From NCBI RefSeq assembly GCF_028867935.1, contig NZ_JAPQNS010000001.1, positions 1,591,284-1,655,283 of the forward strand: 64,000 nt of DNA, given 5' to 3'. Shown piece after piece: positions 44,407 to 51,461 of the stretch. Below the pieces are notes generated by a model that saw nothing but the letters and a program-made list of their open reading frames with translations, searched no databases and had not been told where the DNA came from. This DNA is from Flavobacterium sp. SUN052. GTDB lineage: Bacteria; Bacteroidota; Bacteroidia; Flavobacteriales; Flavobacteriaceae. The first letter of the stretch is position 1, and each line of letters starts with the position of its first letter. The translations under genes were made by a program, and so were the position numbers.

Positions 44407-44661
44407 TCAAAGTAGGCTATTACCTGTAATTCGGTCAATCTTGCTCCCATCTTCGTAGAGGTCATAACAGCGCGTTGTACCATCGGTATACACCTCAATT
44501 TTGAACTGTGGATAGTGCGGTTCTTCGGTTTCACTACTATCATCCAATTTTAGCGTAACGTGCATAGGTTCGCGGGTTTTGCGAAGTTTGGCTACTTGTT
44601 CCGTACTGACATTACCAGTCAGGAACGATTGCAGCAGGGCTATTTTTTCGGCTCGTTTCAT
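44407..44661 (-). CDS. Small hypothetical protein of the element core
   Basis: An 84-residue soluble protein. The N-terminal helix (MKRAEKIALLQSFLTGNVST) is followed by a beta hairpin segment (FKIEVYTDGTTRCYDLYEDG). No family is recognised. It lies four bases after its upstream neighbour and nine bases before the ATG (or overlapping the possible TTG) of the helix-turn-helix gene, so it is one of a tightly packed set. Supported as real by the packing and normal codon use. Confidence 0.65.
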   Translation of the reverse strand: MKRAEKIALLQSFLTGNVSTEQVAKLRKTREPMHVTLKLDDSSETEEPHYPQFKIEVYTDGTTRCYDLYEDGSKIDRITGNSLL

Positions 44662-44665
44662 AGCG

Positions 44666-44941
44666 TTAGTTCAGTTTATCCAGTGTCTTATTTAACAGGT
44701 CGTCTATCTGATCGTCAGAGAGTGTAGAAAGGTCTATTTTCTGTTCTCGCTGTTTGGGTAGTACGTATTCTAAAAATCGTTGATAGGCCGCTATTCGCTC
44801 TTTTGGTTCCATTGCTTGCAGGTCAGCAACGATGCTGTCAAACTGTCCTTCCATTAGAGCCATTATACGTTCTTTCAAATTGGCGTTGTCTTTGTTTGGG
44901 GTTCCGGCCTTGCGCCCTCCGGTTTTTTTTCCTACTGCCAT
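44666..44941 (-). CDS. Small phage-type protein with GRKAGTPNK motif
   Basis: A 91-residue protein. Its start, MAVGKKTGGRKAGTPNKDNA, followed by a helical part and PKERIAAYQRFLEYVLPKQR, is a pattern I know from small genes next to terminase genes in Bacteroidota phages. The basic Gly-rich start resembles an AT-hook-like DNA-binding tail. The exact role is unknown; a DNA-packaging or DNA-binding accessory is plausible. It lies between the primase and the 84-residue gene, packed within a few bases of both. Confidence 0.7.
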   Translation of the reverse strand: MAVGKKTGGRKAGTPNKDNANLKERIMALMEGQFDSIVADLQAMEPKERIAAYQRFLEYVLPKQREQKIDLSTLSDDQIDDLLNKTLDKLN

Positions 44942-44955
44942 TGGTCTAAAGTAGA

Positions 44956-46323
44956 TTATATAGATTGGTGATGATTACGAATTGAACTGAGTCCAAGTTT
45001 TGAAAAGGCGGGGTGTTGTCGTTGCCATTCGAAGTAATTCATTGTCTTGAGTGTTGGTGAGGTTTCGGGATCGTTTTGCGCGTCCAATTCCACCGGGCAA
45101 TCATCGGTAGTGGTTACGGCCAAATGTTCTATTTTGCTTTCGTCAAGCCGTACTTTTTGGCCGGGTAACATTTCAGAAAATGCCGTAATGGTATTAGGTT
45201 CTCGAAGCAGGAAGTCAGCTAAGTCTAAGCCCTGTTCTCGGTCTTCGTCCGTTGCCAATCGCTCTAATACATCTGATACGGTCACTGCGAAACCTTCAGC
45301 AGTAAGCTTGTCTGCTCGTTTCTGCCAATCATCATACGCGTTCAAGTCAGGATAAAGCATAATCTTTCGGCCCCGAAGCGCGGCCAATCGTTCAGCCTTC
45401 AAATAGGACTTTCCGCCAACGGCCAACCAGATAAAACCCGGTAACAGTTGACTACAGACAATAGCTGTTTTTGGGCCTTCTACAATGGCAATAGGCATAT
45501 CAACCGGGGCGGTCTGTAGTTGAGGTAAGCCAAACACAACGGGCCACGTTTCGGCATCATCGGGAAAAGCGGTTAACCAATCGGGCGGGGTGACATCTCT
45601 GTATTTCCACTTGAGCGCGGCTCGTACCGACGATATGCAAGCCCGTCTGTTGCCTTCCTTGTCGGCGTATTTGACCTTATGGCCTGTTTGATCGTAGAGC
45701 GCGATTTGTCCCCCTCTCACTCTGTTTTGATCATCAACCAACCAGAACACGCAAGCACCCGGCCAACGGTTCGAAGTTCCAACCCGAAACCGTTGGAGCA
45801 AGTCAGTTGCGACTTCGTAGCCAAAGCGACCACTTAGGAACCGGGCAAACTCATTGCGCTCATAGTGGCCTAACGATTGCGTCATTACCTCATCAGGTAG
45901 TGAGTAAATAGGCGGGGGTAATGTAGGAAGTGTAGGATATGTAGGCTGAGAAAAGATATATTTTTTTATCCGTTCGGCCTGTTCGGGTGTTGCCCCTTGC
46001 ATTTTAACCAACGTTGCTTCTATGCTATCGGCTGTTACGCCTTGCCGTTTCCACTTAGCGGCTATTTTAAACCACTCTTTAGGTAATGGTGGCTCTTTCT
46101 GCTCATCGGCATAACTCAAACCGGACGGGCCTTTGTGGTAAGGGTTGAGGTAATAACCGCAATTACTTTCGCGGTCGCATCGTCCGAACGGTTCCGGCAA
46201 TACGTCGTTTGTGTCCCTGTCAACAAAACGGCTTAAGGTCTTTCTATATCGGGGGCTACACTGTGGGCAGTCAGATTTGATAGCCTTCTTTGGTAGGTAG
46301 TACCGGGTCTGTGTGGTTGTCAT
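44956..46323 (-). CDS. Toprim-type DNA primase-like protein (DUF6371-like)
   Basis: A 455-residue protein. The N-terminal zinc-binding part has CPQC (C19, C22) and a second pair C49/C55 in FGRCDRESNCGYYLNP. The toprim-like catalytic core is visible in IAIVEGPKTAIV and the acidic KIMLYPDLNAYDDW. This is the arrangement of phage and plasmid primases that bind a ssDNA template and make RNA primers, and of DUF6371 proteins. The downstream SF3 helicase in the same operon should supply the helicase function. Its upstream gap holds the CCTACATATCCTACA repeats. Confidence 0.82.
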   Translation of the reverse strand: MTTTQTRYYLPKKAIKSDCPQCSPRYRKTLSRFVDRDTNDVLPEPFGRCDRESNCGYYLNPYHKGPSGLSYADEQKEPPLPKEWFKIAAKWKRQGVTADSIEATLVKMQGATPEQAERIKKYIFSQPTYPTLPTLPPPIYSLPDEVMTQSLGHYERNEFARFLSGRFGYEVATDLLQRFRVGTSNRWPGACVFWLVDDQNRVRGGQIALYDQTGHKVKYADKEGNRRACISSVRAALKWKYRDVTPPDWLTAFPDDAETWPVVFGLPQLQTAPVDMPIAIVEGPKTAIVCSQLLPGFIWLAVGGKSYLKAERLAALRGRKIMLYPDLNAYDDWQKRADKLTAEGFAVTVSDVLERLATDEDREQGLDLADFLLREPNTITAFSEMLPGQKVRLDESKIEHLAVTTTDDCPVELDAQNDPETSPTLKTMNYFEWQRQHPAFSKLGLSSIRNHHQSI

Positions 46324-46342
46324 AAATAAAGGTTTGTTTGGG

Positions 46343-46418
46343 CCTACATATCCTACATTTCCTACATCATCGGTCGTTGATCGGTGGCAATTCGTGTAGG
46401 TTGTGTAGGATATGTAGG
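46343..46418. repeat. Inverted 15-mer repeats between helicase and primase genes
   Basis: CCTACATATCCTACA at 46343-46357 is mirrored by TGTAGGATATGTAGG at 46404-46418. Further copies lie at 45931-45945 inside the primase gene and at 33070-33084 in the cargo half. A partial copy (TTTCCTACAT) follows the first. They look like binding sites for an element-encoded protein, perhaps the helicase, primase or repressor. Confidence 0.7.
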
Positions 46419-46443
46419 CTGGAAAACATCTTTTATTTTTTTG

Positions 46444-47925
46444 TTAGGGTAGGTTAGTCTTTCTGACAAAGGCCGCGTAACCAAAGCTTTTCCGTTCGAC
46501 TAGTACCCCGTTGGCGGTTAGTCGCTTTTGAAAATTCTTATTATTGACCGCCTTATAACCGTCTTCAATGCAGTACCCTTTGTAGTCCCGATACAGGTCT
46601 TTGAGGGGCGTATAGTTATCTGCTCTGACCTGATAGCCTGATTCATCCAGAAATAGCCGTACTGTATCGGATTGCTTTTTGTAGCTTTCTAATTGCTCCC
46701 TAACCGCTTCGGAGTCTGTAAAGCGGTTTTGTTCGAGTAATCGACGCAAACCAGACAGTACCCAATTGAACACGCCTGATAACTCAGACTGAATGATTTT
46801 TTGGGCTAACTGTCTATCCTGTTCATGGTCAGGAATAGTCTGTTTAAATGGCACAATCAGGAACCGCCGAAAGTAGGCCGGGGTATGTTCCACATCAGCG
46901 GGCAACTCATTGCAATTAAAAATCAGTTTGGCGTAATTGGTCAGAATGAAAGGTTGACCGTAGGGCAAACGGGCTTCTACTGGTTCCCCCGAAACCATTT
47001 GCTTAAACGTATCGGCTTCTAGTTTGCCGTTAATCTCACTGGCATAGTTGACTAACTTAGTCGCTAAGTGAGCGCGGCAATAAGCGGGTTCATTCGTCAG
47101 TGAATGCAGGGAGTAATGACTAACATTATCCGAACCCAACAAGGCGGTAACAATCTCAAAAAACACGCTCTTACCATTTGCTCCCGAACCATAAAGTAGT
47201 AGGGTCTTTTCGAGTTTTAACTTTGCCGGGCTAATAAAGATATAGCCCAAAAATTCAGCTAAAATGGCCTGACATTCTTTGTCCGGCAGAACATGGTTTA
47301 GATAGGCTAGAAACTTCAGCGCGACCGCTTTCGGGTCGTATGCAAAGGGCAATTGATGGGTTAAAAAATCAAAGGGATTGGGATCGCGTAGTACTTGCCT
47401 ATCGGTACTAATCTCAAATGTTCCATTACTCAGATTAATCTTGATCGTATTATTATCGACTTCGGGCGGGTTTAAATAAGCCGTTTCATAGAACTGCTTA
47501 AACAGTTGCTCGGCATACTCATAATGTCGGGCGGTAAATTTATCAACGCCCATACGTTCGGCGGCTTGCTTCAAAAAAGCTTTGAGTTCGTCTTTCTCAA
47601 ATGGTTTCCAGAAAGCCCCGTTATAGGCGTAGAAAAATCCTTCACGGCGGCAAAGTCCCCATTGATTCCGCTTTGCCAGGTCTAAAACCTCTTCAATGGC
47701 AATTACTAAATAATGAGCCTTTTTGAGTTTAGCGTCCTCATCATCGGGGGTAAATTCGGCCCGTTCCCTAAAGTCAACTTTATTGACCTGTTCTAACAGG
47801 GTTGGTATTAATTGTGCGTGTGTCAGACAGACGCAAGCCGTTTGTTTCAAGCGCTGAGCATCATCAGCAACGGTCTGTTGTATTTCCTTAACAGACAGCT
47901 TATTTTTGTTGCGGTCTTCCTTCAT
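46444..47925 (-). CDS. D5/P4-family phage-plasmid primase-helicase (SF3)
   Basis: A 493-residue protein of the D5 N-like/SF3 helicase group. The Walker A motif GSGANGKS is at residues 246-253, after a D5_N-like region around LAYLNHVLPDKECQAILAEF. Later blocks include LATKLVNYASEINGKLEADTF and the sensor-type NYAKLIFNCNELP. The fold matches phage P4 alpha and plasmid helicases that unwind element origins. With the separate toprim protein it should initiate replication from the iteron region. It starts 31 bases after the 80-residue gene. Confidence 0.9.
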   Translation of the reverse strand: MKEDRNKNKLSVKEIQQTVADDAQRLKQTACVCLTHAQLIPTLLEQVNKVDFRERAEFTPDDEDAKLKKAHYLVIAIEEVLDLAKRNQWGLCRREGFFYAYNGAFWKPFEKDELKAFLKQAAERMGVDKFTARHYEYAEQLFKQFYETAYLNPPEVDNNTIKINLSNGTFEISTDRQVLRDPNPFDFLTHQLPFAYDPKAVALKFLAYLNHVLPDKECQAILAEFLGYIFISPAKLKLEKTLLLYGSGANGKSVFFEIVTALLGSDNVSHYSLHSLTNEPAYCRAHLATKLVNYASEINGKLEADTFKQMVSGEPVEARLPYGQPFILTNYAKLIFNCNELPADVEHTPAYFRRFLIVPFKQTIPDHEQDRQLAQKIIQSELSGVFNWVLSGLRRLLEQNRFTDSEAVREQLESYKKQSDTVRLFLDESGYQVRADNYTPLKDLYRDYKGYCIEDGYKAVNNKNFQKRLTANGVLVERKSFGYAAFVRKTNLP

Positions 47926-47956
47926 ACATAGTAGTATTTTGAGCGTCGCTAAGGGG

Positions 47957-48199
47957 TTAGCGATGCTTTTTTTTGTGCCGTAGTGGAGAAATAGCGGGGC
48001 GAACTATTGGCTTTGTACTGGTATGGTTCCCGTATTCAGGATACATTGAAGCCGTTCGTAATAGTATCGCTTGAGCAAAAGCGCGGTCTTCTTTGGTCGG
48101 TTGCTCATAAGCAACTCTGAATAGAAGCCATAAAATATCACCCGTTTCAGCCGGGTTAAGTTGCAAGCCGTTGGCGTTGGGGAGAGGTAACTTTTTCAT
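47957..48199 (-). CDS. Small hypothetical protein between excisionase and helicase
   Basis: An 80-residue protein, MKKLPLPNANGLQLNPAETG at the start, a helical middle (DRAFAQAILLRTASMYPEYG) and a basic tail ending RHKKKHR. No family recognised. Its ATG begins directly after the TAA of the excisionase-like gene, which marks one operon. The basic tail hints at nucleic-acid contact, but that is inference. Confidence 0.65.
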   Translation of the reverse strand: MKKLPLPNANGLQLNPAETGDILWLLFRVAYEQPTKEDRAFAQAILLRTASMYPEYGNHTSTKPIVRPAISPLRHKKKHR

Positions 48200-48463
48200 T
48201 TAACTTGCCCCCTCTTTCAAATACTCAAGTAGCTCTGACTTGAAAAAATAGAGTTTGCCGAAACGTTTCCGATGGGGCAGTTTGTCTATTCGTTGATAGA
48301 CTGTTTGCCGACGAACACCTAAAAAATCGGCGGCTTCGTCAATTCCAATTGGCTTTTCTTCTTCCTGAACGGCCAATGTCTCACCGTTTCGGTTTTCTGT
48401 AATCTGTTGTAGCAACGTCAGACACTTGTCTACGTCCCGTTGCATCTTTTCTAAATCAACCAT
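48200..48463 (-). CDS. Helix-turn-helix excisionase-like protein
   Basis: An 87-residue protein with a MerR/excisionase-type helix-turn-helix: IGIDEAADFLGVRRQTVYQR, then KLPHRKRFGKLYFFKSELLEYL. This is the fold of phage Xis/AlpA proteins and of helix_turn_helix_17 proteins, which bend DNA near attachment sites or regulate early genes. An N-terminal coiled coil (MQRDVDKCLTLLQQIT) precedes it. It is the first gene of the replication operon. Confidence 0.85.
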   Translation of the reverse strand: MVDLEKMQRDVDKCLTLLQQITENRNGETLAVQEEEKPIGIDEAADFLGVRRQTVYQRIDKLPHRKRFGKLYFFKSELLEYLKEGAS

Positions 48464-48503
48464 ACATCAGCTTGTCTAAAAGTCTGATGCAAAAGAATAT
48501 AAC

Positions 48504-48550
48504 AAAAACACCCAAAAACAATACCTTCAGGTACGCTTTTGGGTGTTTTT
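48504..48550. terminator. Bidirectional terminator between the excisionase-like and 359-residue genes
   Basis: AAAAACACCCAAAA (48504-48517) and TTTTGGGTGTTTTT (48537-48550) form a 14-bp stem with A/T runs on both sides. It ends the minus-strand gene at 48565-49641. Confidence 0.85.
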
Positions 48551-48564
48551 GGGTACGATATTTT

Positions 48565-49641
48565 TTAGATTTTTATCTTTTTATTCTTAGTCGGTTCCTC
48601 TTTCCCTTGCACAGAGTCATAAACGCTTTGATAACTAAGTTCACTATTTGTTTTTTTGAAGGTGTGGCAAATCCAACGGCTTGTATTCGAATCGTTCCCT
48701 AATTCAGCCTGACGGAATATATAGCCTAATTGGTTTGTTTGACATTTCACGGAAATCTTACCCGTGATTTGTTGGCCTAATAGGGCTGTTTTTAAGTCGT
48801 TGGCTCGACTCTCATCAATGACCCCATTTAAAAGAAACGCCTTTTGAATCTTTTCCCCTATTTCCGGTTCAATAAAAATGGTAGGGAGTGAATCTGCTTT
48901 GTCTGCATCAGGTTGAACAAGTGCTTCCATTGCTTTACGACCTTTCAGTAGTGGCAAGGTTAGCAGTTGCCTGTAAGCTGTAATATCCCAAAGAAGCACG
49001 AACGGGTAAAGGTGGTTTGTATTATGGAACACTCCCCATTCTATAGCGTCGGGGCTAATTAGCTCATCACTAACTAACTCGCTGGCTCGCTTATATTGCT
49101 CGCTTATTTTTTTTGTTACCTGCTTTTTATTACCCCATTCAACGATAGCTGTCTGATACTTTTCAATTGTTCGGCCAACGGTGTTTAATTGGGCTTGCCG
49201 GAACGCTTCGGGGTTTGGATGGTTGGCTACTTTCTGCAAATAGCTATTTGTTAGCTCAGCTAATGGCCGAATAGTAAAGCCTAAAATTGACTCAAAACGG
49301 TCTTTGAAAAAATTGGTGAAATATAAGCGGTAGCGAACGGCTTTATCTTGGTCGTCTTTGGTTGGAATAGCAAGCCATTTAAGATTTGGCTCATTGTTTT
49401 CATCATCAGCTGCTACTACGCGATCTCCGTTGTGTTTGATAGGTCGGTCATACAGGCCCAAAGGGTAGTTAAATATTTCTGGAATGCCATTCCTAATCTC
49501 GCTACAAATTCGCATAAAGTAGCGTACCCGGTCGGCATAGTCGGGTAAACTTTCCATGTACGCCGTGAACTCATCAACCATGCTATATTGATAGGCGTTG
49601 TCTGTTTGTAATCGCTGAGGGTCGTAAGTTGGCTCTTGCAT
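48565..49641 (-). CDS. Hypothetical protein of the element, beside the integrase
   Basis: A 358-residue soluble protein. I chose the ATG at 49641 (MQEPTYDPQRLQTD), 13 bp after the integrase stop; the longer frame would overlap the integrase gene by 38 bases. Helical parts include EFTAYMESLPDYADRVRYFM and NSYLQKVANHPNPEAFRQAQ, and the tail is Lys-rich. I do not recognise a family. Its place between the integrase and the excisionase-like gene suggests a role in regulation or in the element life cycle. Confidence 0.65.
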   Translation of the reverse strand: MQEPTYDPQRLQTDNAYQYSMVDEFTAYMESLPDYADRVRYFMRICSEIRNGIPEIFNYPLGLYDRPIKHNGDRVVAADDENNEPNLKWLAIPTKDDQDKAVRYRLYFTNFFKDRFESILGFTIRPLAELTNSYLQKVANHPNPEAFRQAQLNTVGRTIEKYQTAIVEWGNKKQVTKKISEQYKRASELVSDELISPDAIEWGVFHNTNHLYPFVLLWDITAYRQLLTLPLLKGRKAMEALVQPDADKADSLPTIFIEPEIGEKIQKAFLLNGVIDESRANDLKTALLGQQITGKISVKCQTNQLGYIFRQAELGNDSNTSRWICHTFKKTNSELSYQSVYDSVQGKEEPTKNKKIKI

Positions 49642-49654
49642 AACGTTGAAGGAA

Positions 49655-51076
49655 TTAAAGTGCTGACAAAAATGCTTTGGCTTCCTCATCATCGAAAGAG
49701 CCTAAATAACTCTCTGTCGTTTTTAGATTTGTATGGCCTAATGACTTGCTTATCATCGAAAGGGGGGCATTGCTCTTTAGTAAGATGGTCGCAAAGGAAT
49801 GTCTTGCACTGTAGCTGTTTACGTCGGCATCAATGCCCAATGATTCGGCAATCCTGTTTACCCATTTGTTTGTTAGCTTGATTACCTGCTGAACAATGAA
49901 TTTTTTGCGCTGAGGTGTTAGCGTCTCCCCTACTGATTCGGGACTTAGGAAAGGAAAAACGTAATTGGTTGGTTGTCGGTCTTTTGTTCCCCAACGTTCA
50001 ATGATTGCCAATGTTTGTTGATTCAAGTATGCCGTAATAGTGATAGACTTCTGTTTGTTACTACGGGCTGTTTTCTGCCGAACAAAGCAAAGTTTGTTGT
50101 CTTTCAAATTCACTTGCCCCCAAGTTAGGCCGCAAACGTCGGTTAGGTTCATGCCATTGCAGTAGTACGAGAACAGCCATAAATCAAGCCCCCTTTGTTC
50201 CATTGTACCGGGTAATGGCTGGTAGGATTTCAGCTTGTCTATGTCGTCTTTGCTGAGGGCTTTCTTTACGTTCTCTCCTGCTGGTATAACATATCTGCCG
50301 GGGCCAAACGGGTAAGCGTCACGGCTCATTAATCCCGCGTTAATGGCATCATTGACCACTGATCGAACGTGCCGTAAGTAAATGCCAACGGTGGTTATGC
50401 TTGCGCCTGTGGCTGGCTTTTTAGGGCTTTTGGGAGCCTTACCATGTGACAACATCCATTGCTCATAAACAGTCAGCAAATGGGGCGTGAGGTGCTTGTA
50501 TTGCAGGATAGAAACGGGGCGAATTGCTGAGGTTTTACGTGGAATAGGAATACTCAAAAACTCTTTACGTTCTTCATCGGTGAAAGAATCCACAAACCGA
50601 CGTAATGACTTTGCCGCCAATTCATAATTTAGGCCGTTACCTACCCGTCCCGCCGTGTTCATAGTTTGGGCTTTGCGGTTGGTGGCCGCTATCAAATCGG
50701 TTTCATCGGCGGGTAGTTCCTTCACTTTCCCGTAATTCTCTAAAGCATCGGCAAAGGCATCGAAAGTAAACCCGTCTCCCAACTTATCCACGATAGACTG
50801 ACCACGCTTAAAAAAACCGTCCTGTTTTTTGCCGGATTCGTCGGTAAAGTGTTCTCCATAGAAACGTTGCCATAGGGCGCGTTTTTCCTCATCCTTAATC
50901 CGGTTGTCTAACTTGGATTTGTTGGCCTGTAGAAATGTCCATTCTTCGGCGGTGGCCTTTTGGCTAGTCGTAAACAATCGTTGTTTGCGGTCAATGCAGA
51001 CCAACCATTTGATTATACCCTCATCGCCTTTTGTGGCTCGTTTATCAAAGAAAAAGTTTACCGTTGCCTTTCTCAT
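49655..51076 (-). CDS. int: Tyrosine recombinase (site-specific integrase)
   Basis: A 473-residue integrase started at the ATG at 51076 (MRKATVNFFFDKRATKGDEG); the upstream TTG frame covers the repeat DNA. The N-terminal arm-binding and core-binding domains (to about 270) precede the catalytic domain. The active site shows K in FVRQKTA, R425 in SYSARHSFAT, H448 in LGHTNLKTT and Y457 in ESYLG. The first box Arg is replaced by Asn (NGMNLTD), and the box II His by Tyr, as in several Bacteroidota integrases. It should catalyse crossover at the 45-bp tRNA repeat. Confidence 0.93.
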   Translation of the reverse strand: MRKATVNFFFDKRATKGDEGIIKWLVCIDRKQRLFTTSQKATAEEWTFLQANKSKLDNRIKDEEKRALWQRFYGEHFTDESGKKQDGFFKRGQSIVDKLGDGFTFDAFADALENYGKVKELPADETDLIAATNRKAQTMNTAGRVGNGLNYELAAKSLRRFVDSFTDEERKEFLSIPIPRKTSAIRPVSILQYKHLTPHLLTVYEQWMLSHGKAPKSPKKPATGASITTVGIYLRHVRSVVNDAINAGLMSRDAYPFGPGRYVIPAGENVKKALSKDDIDKLKSYQPLPGTMEQRGLDLWLFSYYCNGMNLTDVCGLTWGQVNLKDNKLCFVRQKTARSNKQKSITITAYLNQQTLAIIERWGTKDRQPTNYVFPFLSPESVGETLTPQRKKFIVQQVIKLTNKWVNRIAESLGIDADVNSYSARHSFATILLKSNAPLSMISKSLGHTNLKTTESYLGSFDDEEAKAFLSAL

Positions 51077-51100
51077 ATTGTATTGCAAGTTGGGCGTTAG

Positions 51101-51122
51101 TTGCAATACAACTTGCAATACA
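51101..51122 (+). repeat. Right arm-type integrase site (direct repeat)
   Basis: The same 22-bp sequence as at 30644-30665, in the same orientation, just upstream of the integrase start. An inverted partial copy (TGTATTGCAAGTTG) lies at 51079-51092. It overlaps the region where integrase transcription should start. Confidence 0.7.
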
Positions 51123-51151
51123 AAAGTACAGAATCAACGCATAAGAAACAA
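51121..51151 (-). promoter_or_regulatory. int: Promoter of the integrase gene
   Basis: On the minus strand, TTG at 51151-51149, a 20-nt spacer and TACTTTTG at 51128-51121 match the Bacteroidota consensus exactly. The expected start near 51114 falls inside the arm-type repeat, so integrase binding could repress its own gene. Confidence 0.75.
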
Positions 51152-51249
51152 TAAGACCCTATAAAGAATCATACTTAACTTACTGACAAACAGGGGCATT
51201 AATAAGAAAAGGATAAGTGTAAGATAACTACAAATAACCACCTGTTGAC

Positions 51250-51294
51250 GACTTGTAATCAGTAGGTCGTTGGTTCGATCCCGACTGGGGGCTC
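51250..51294 (+). repeat. attR: right attachment repeat
   Basis: A 45-bp perfect copy of the 3' part of tRNA-Thr. It has no 5' half (no acceptor 5' strand or D-arm), so it is not a functional tRNA. Confidence 0.9.
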
Positions 51295-51300
51295 TTAAAT

Positions 51301-51330
51301 AAAAAACCGCTCATAATTGAGCGGTTTTTT
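51301..51330 (+). terminator. Terminator beyond the right attachment site
   Basis: AAAAAACCGCTCA (51301-51313) pairs with TGAGCGGTTTTTT (51318-51330). It was probably the original terminator of the tRNA-Thr gene before integration. Confidence 0.85.
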
Positions 51331-51411
51331 TGTTGTGTTTAACGTGATGTACAATGCTTTTGGGATCAACACCCAATAGTAACAAAAGTAAAGAGAAAAC
51401 GAGTTTCGTCT

Positions 51412-51455
51412 CCATTATCCCAAATCTGTAAGGTCTTACAGATTTGGGATAATGG
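51412..51455. repeat. Perfect 21-bp palindrome
   Basis: CCATTATCCCAAATCTGTAAG (51412-51432) is mirrored exactly at 51435-51455, separated by two bases. It lies six bases after the stop of the GH2 gene, so it may act as its transcription terminator or protect its mRNA end. A mobile palindromic repeat is the alternative. Confidence 0.8.
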
Positions 51456-51461
51456 AAAAGC

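Noticed and set aside
51250..51294. A second tRNA-Thr gene
   Set aside because: Only the 3' 45 bp are present; the 5' acceptor strand and D-arm are missing, so it is an attachment repeat.
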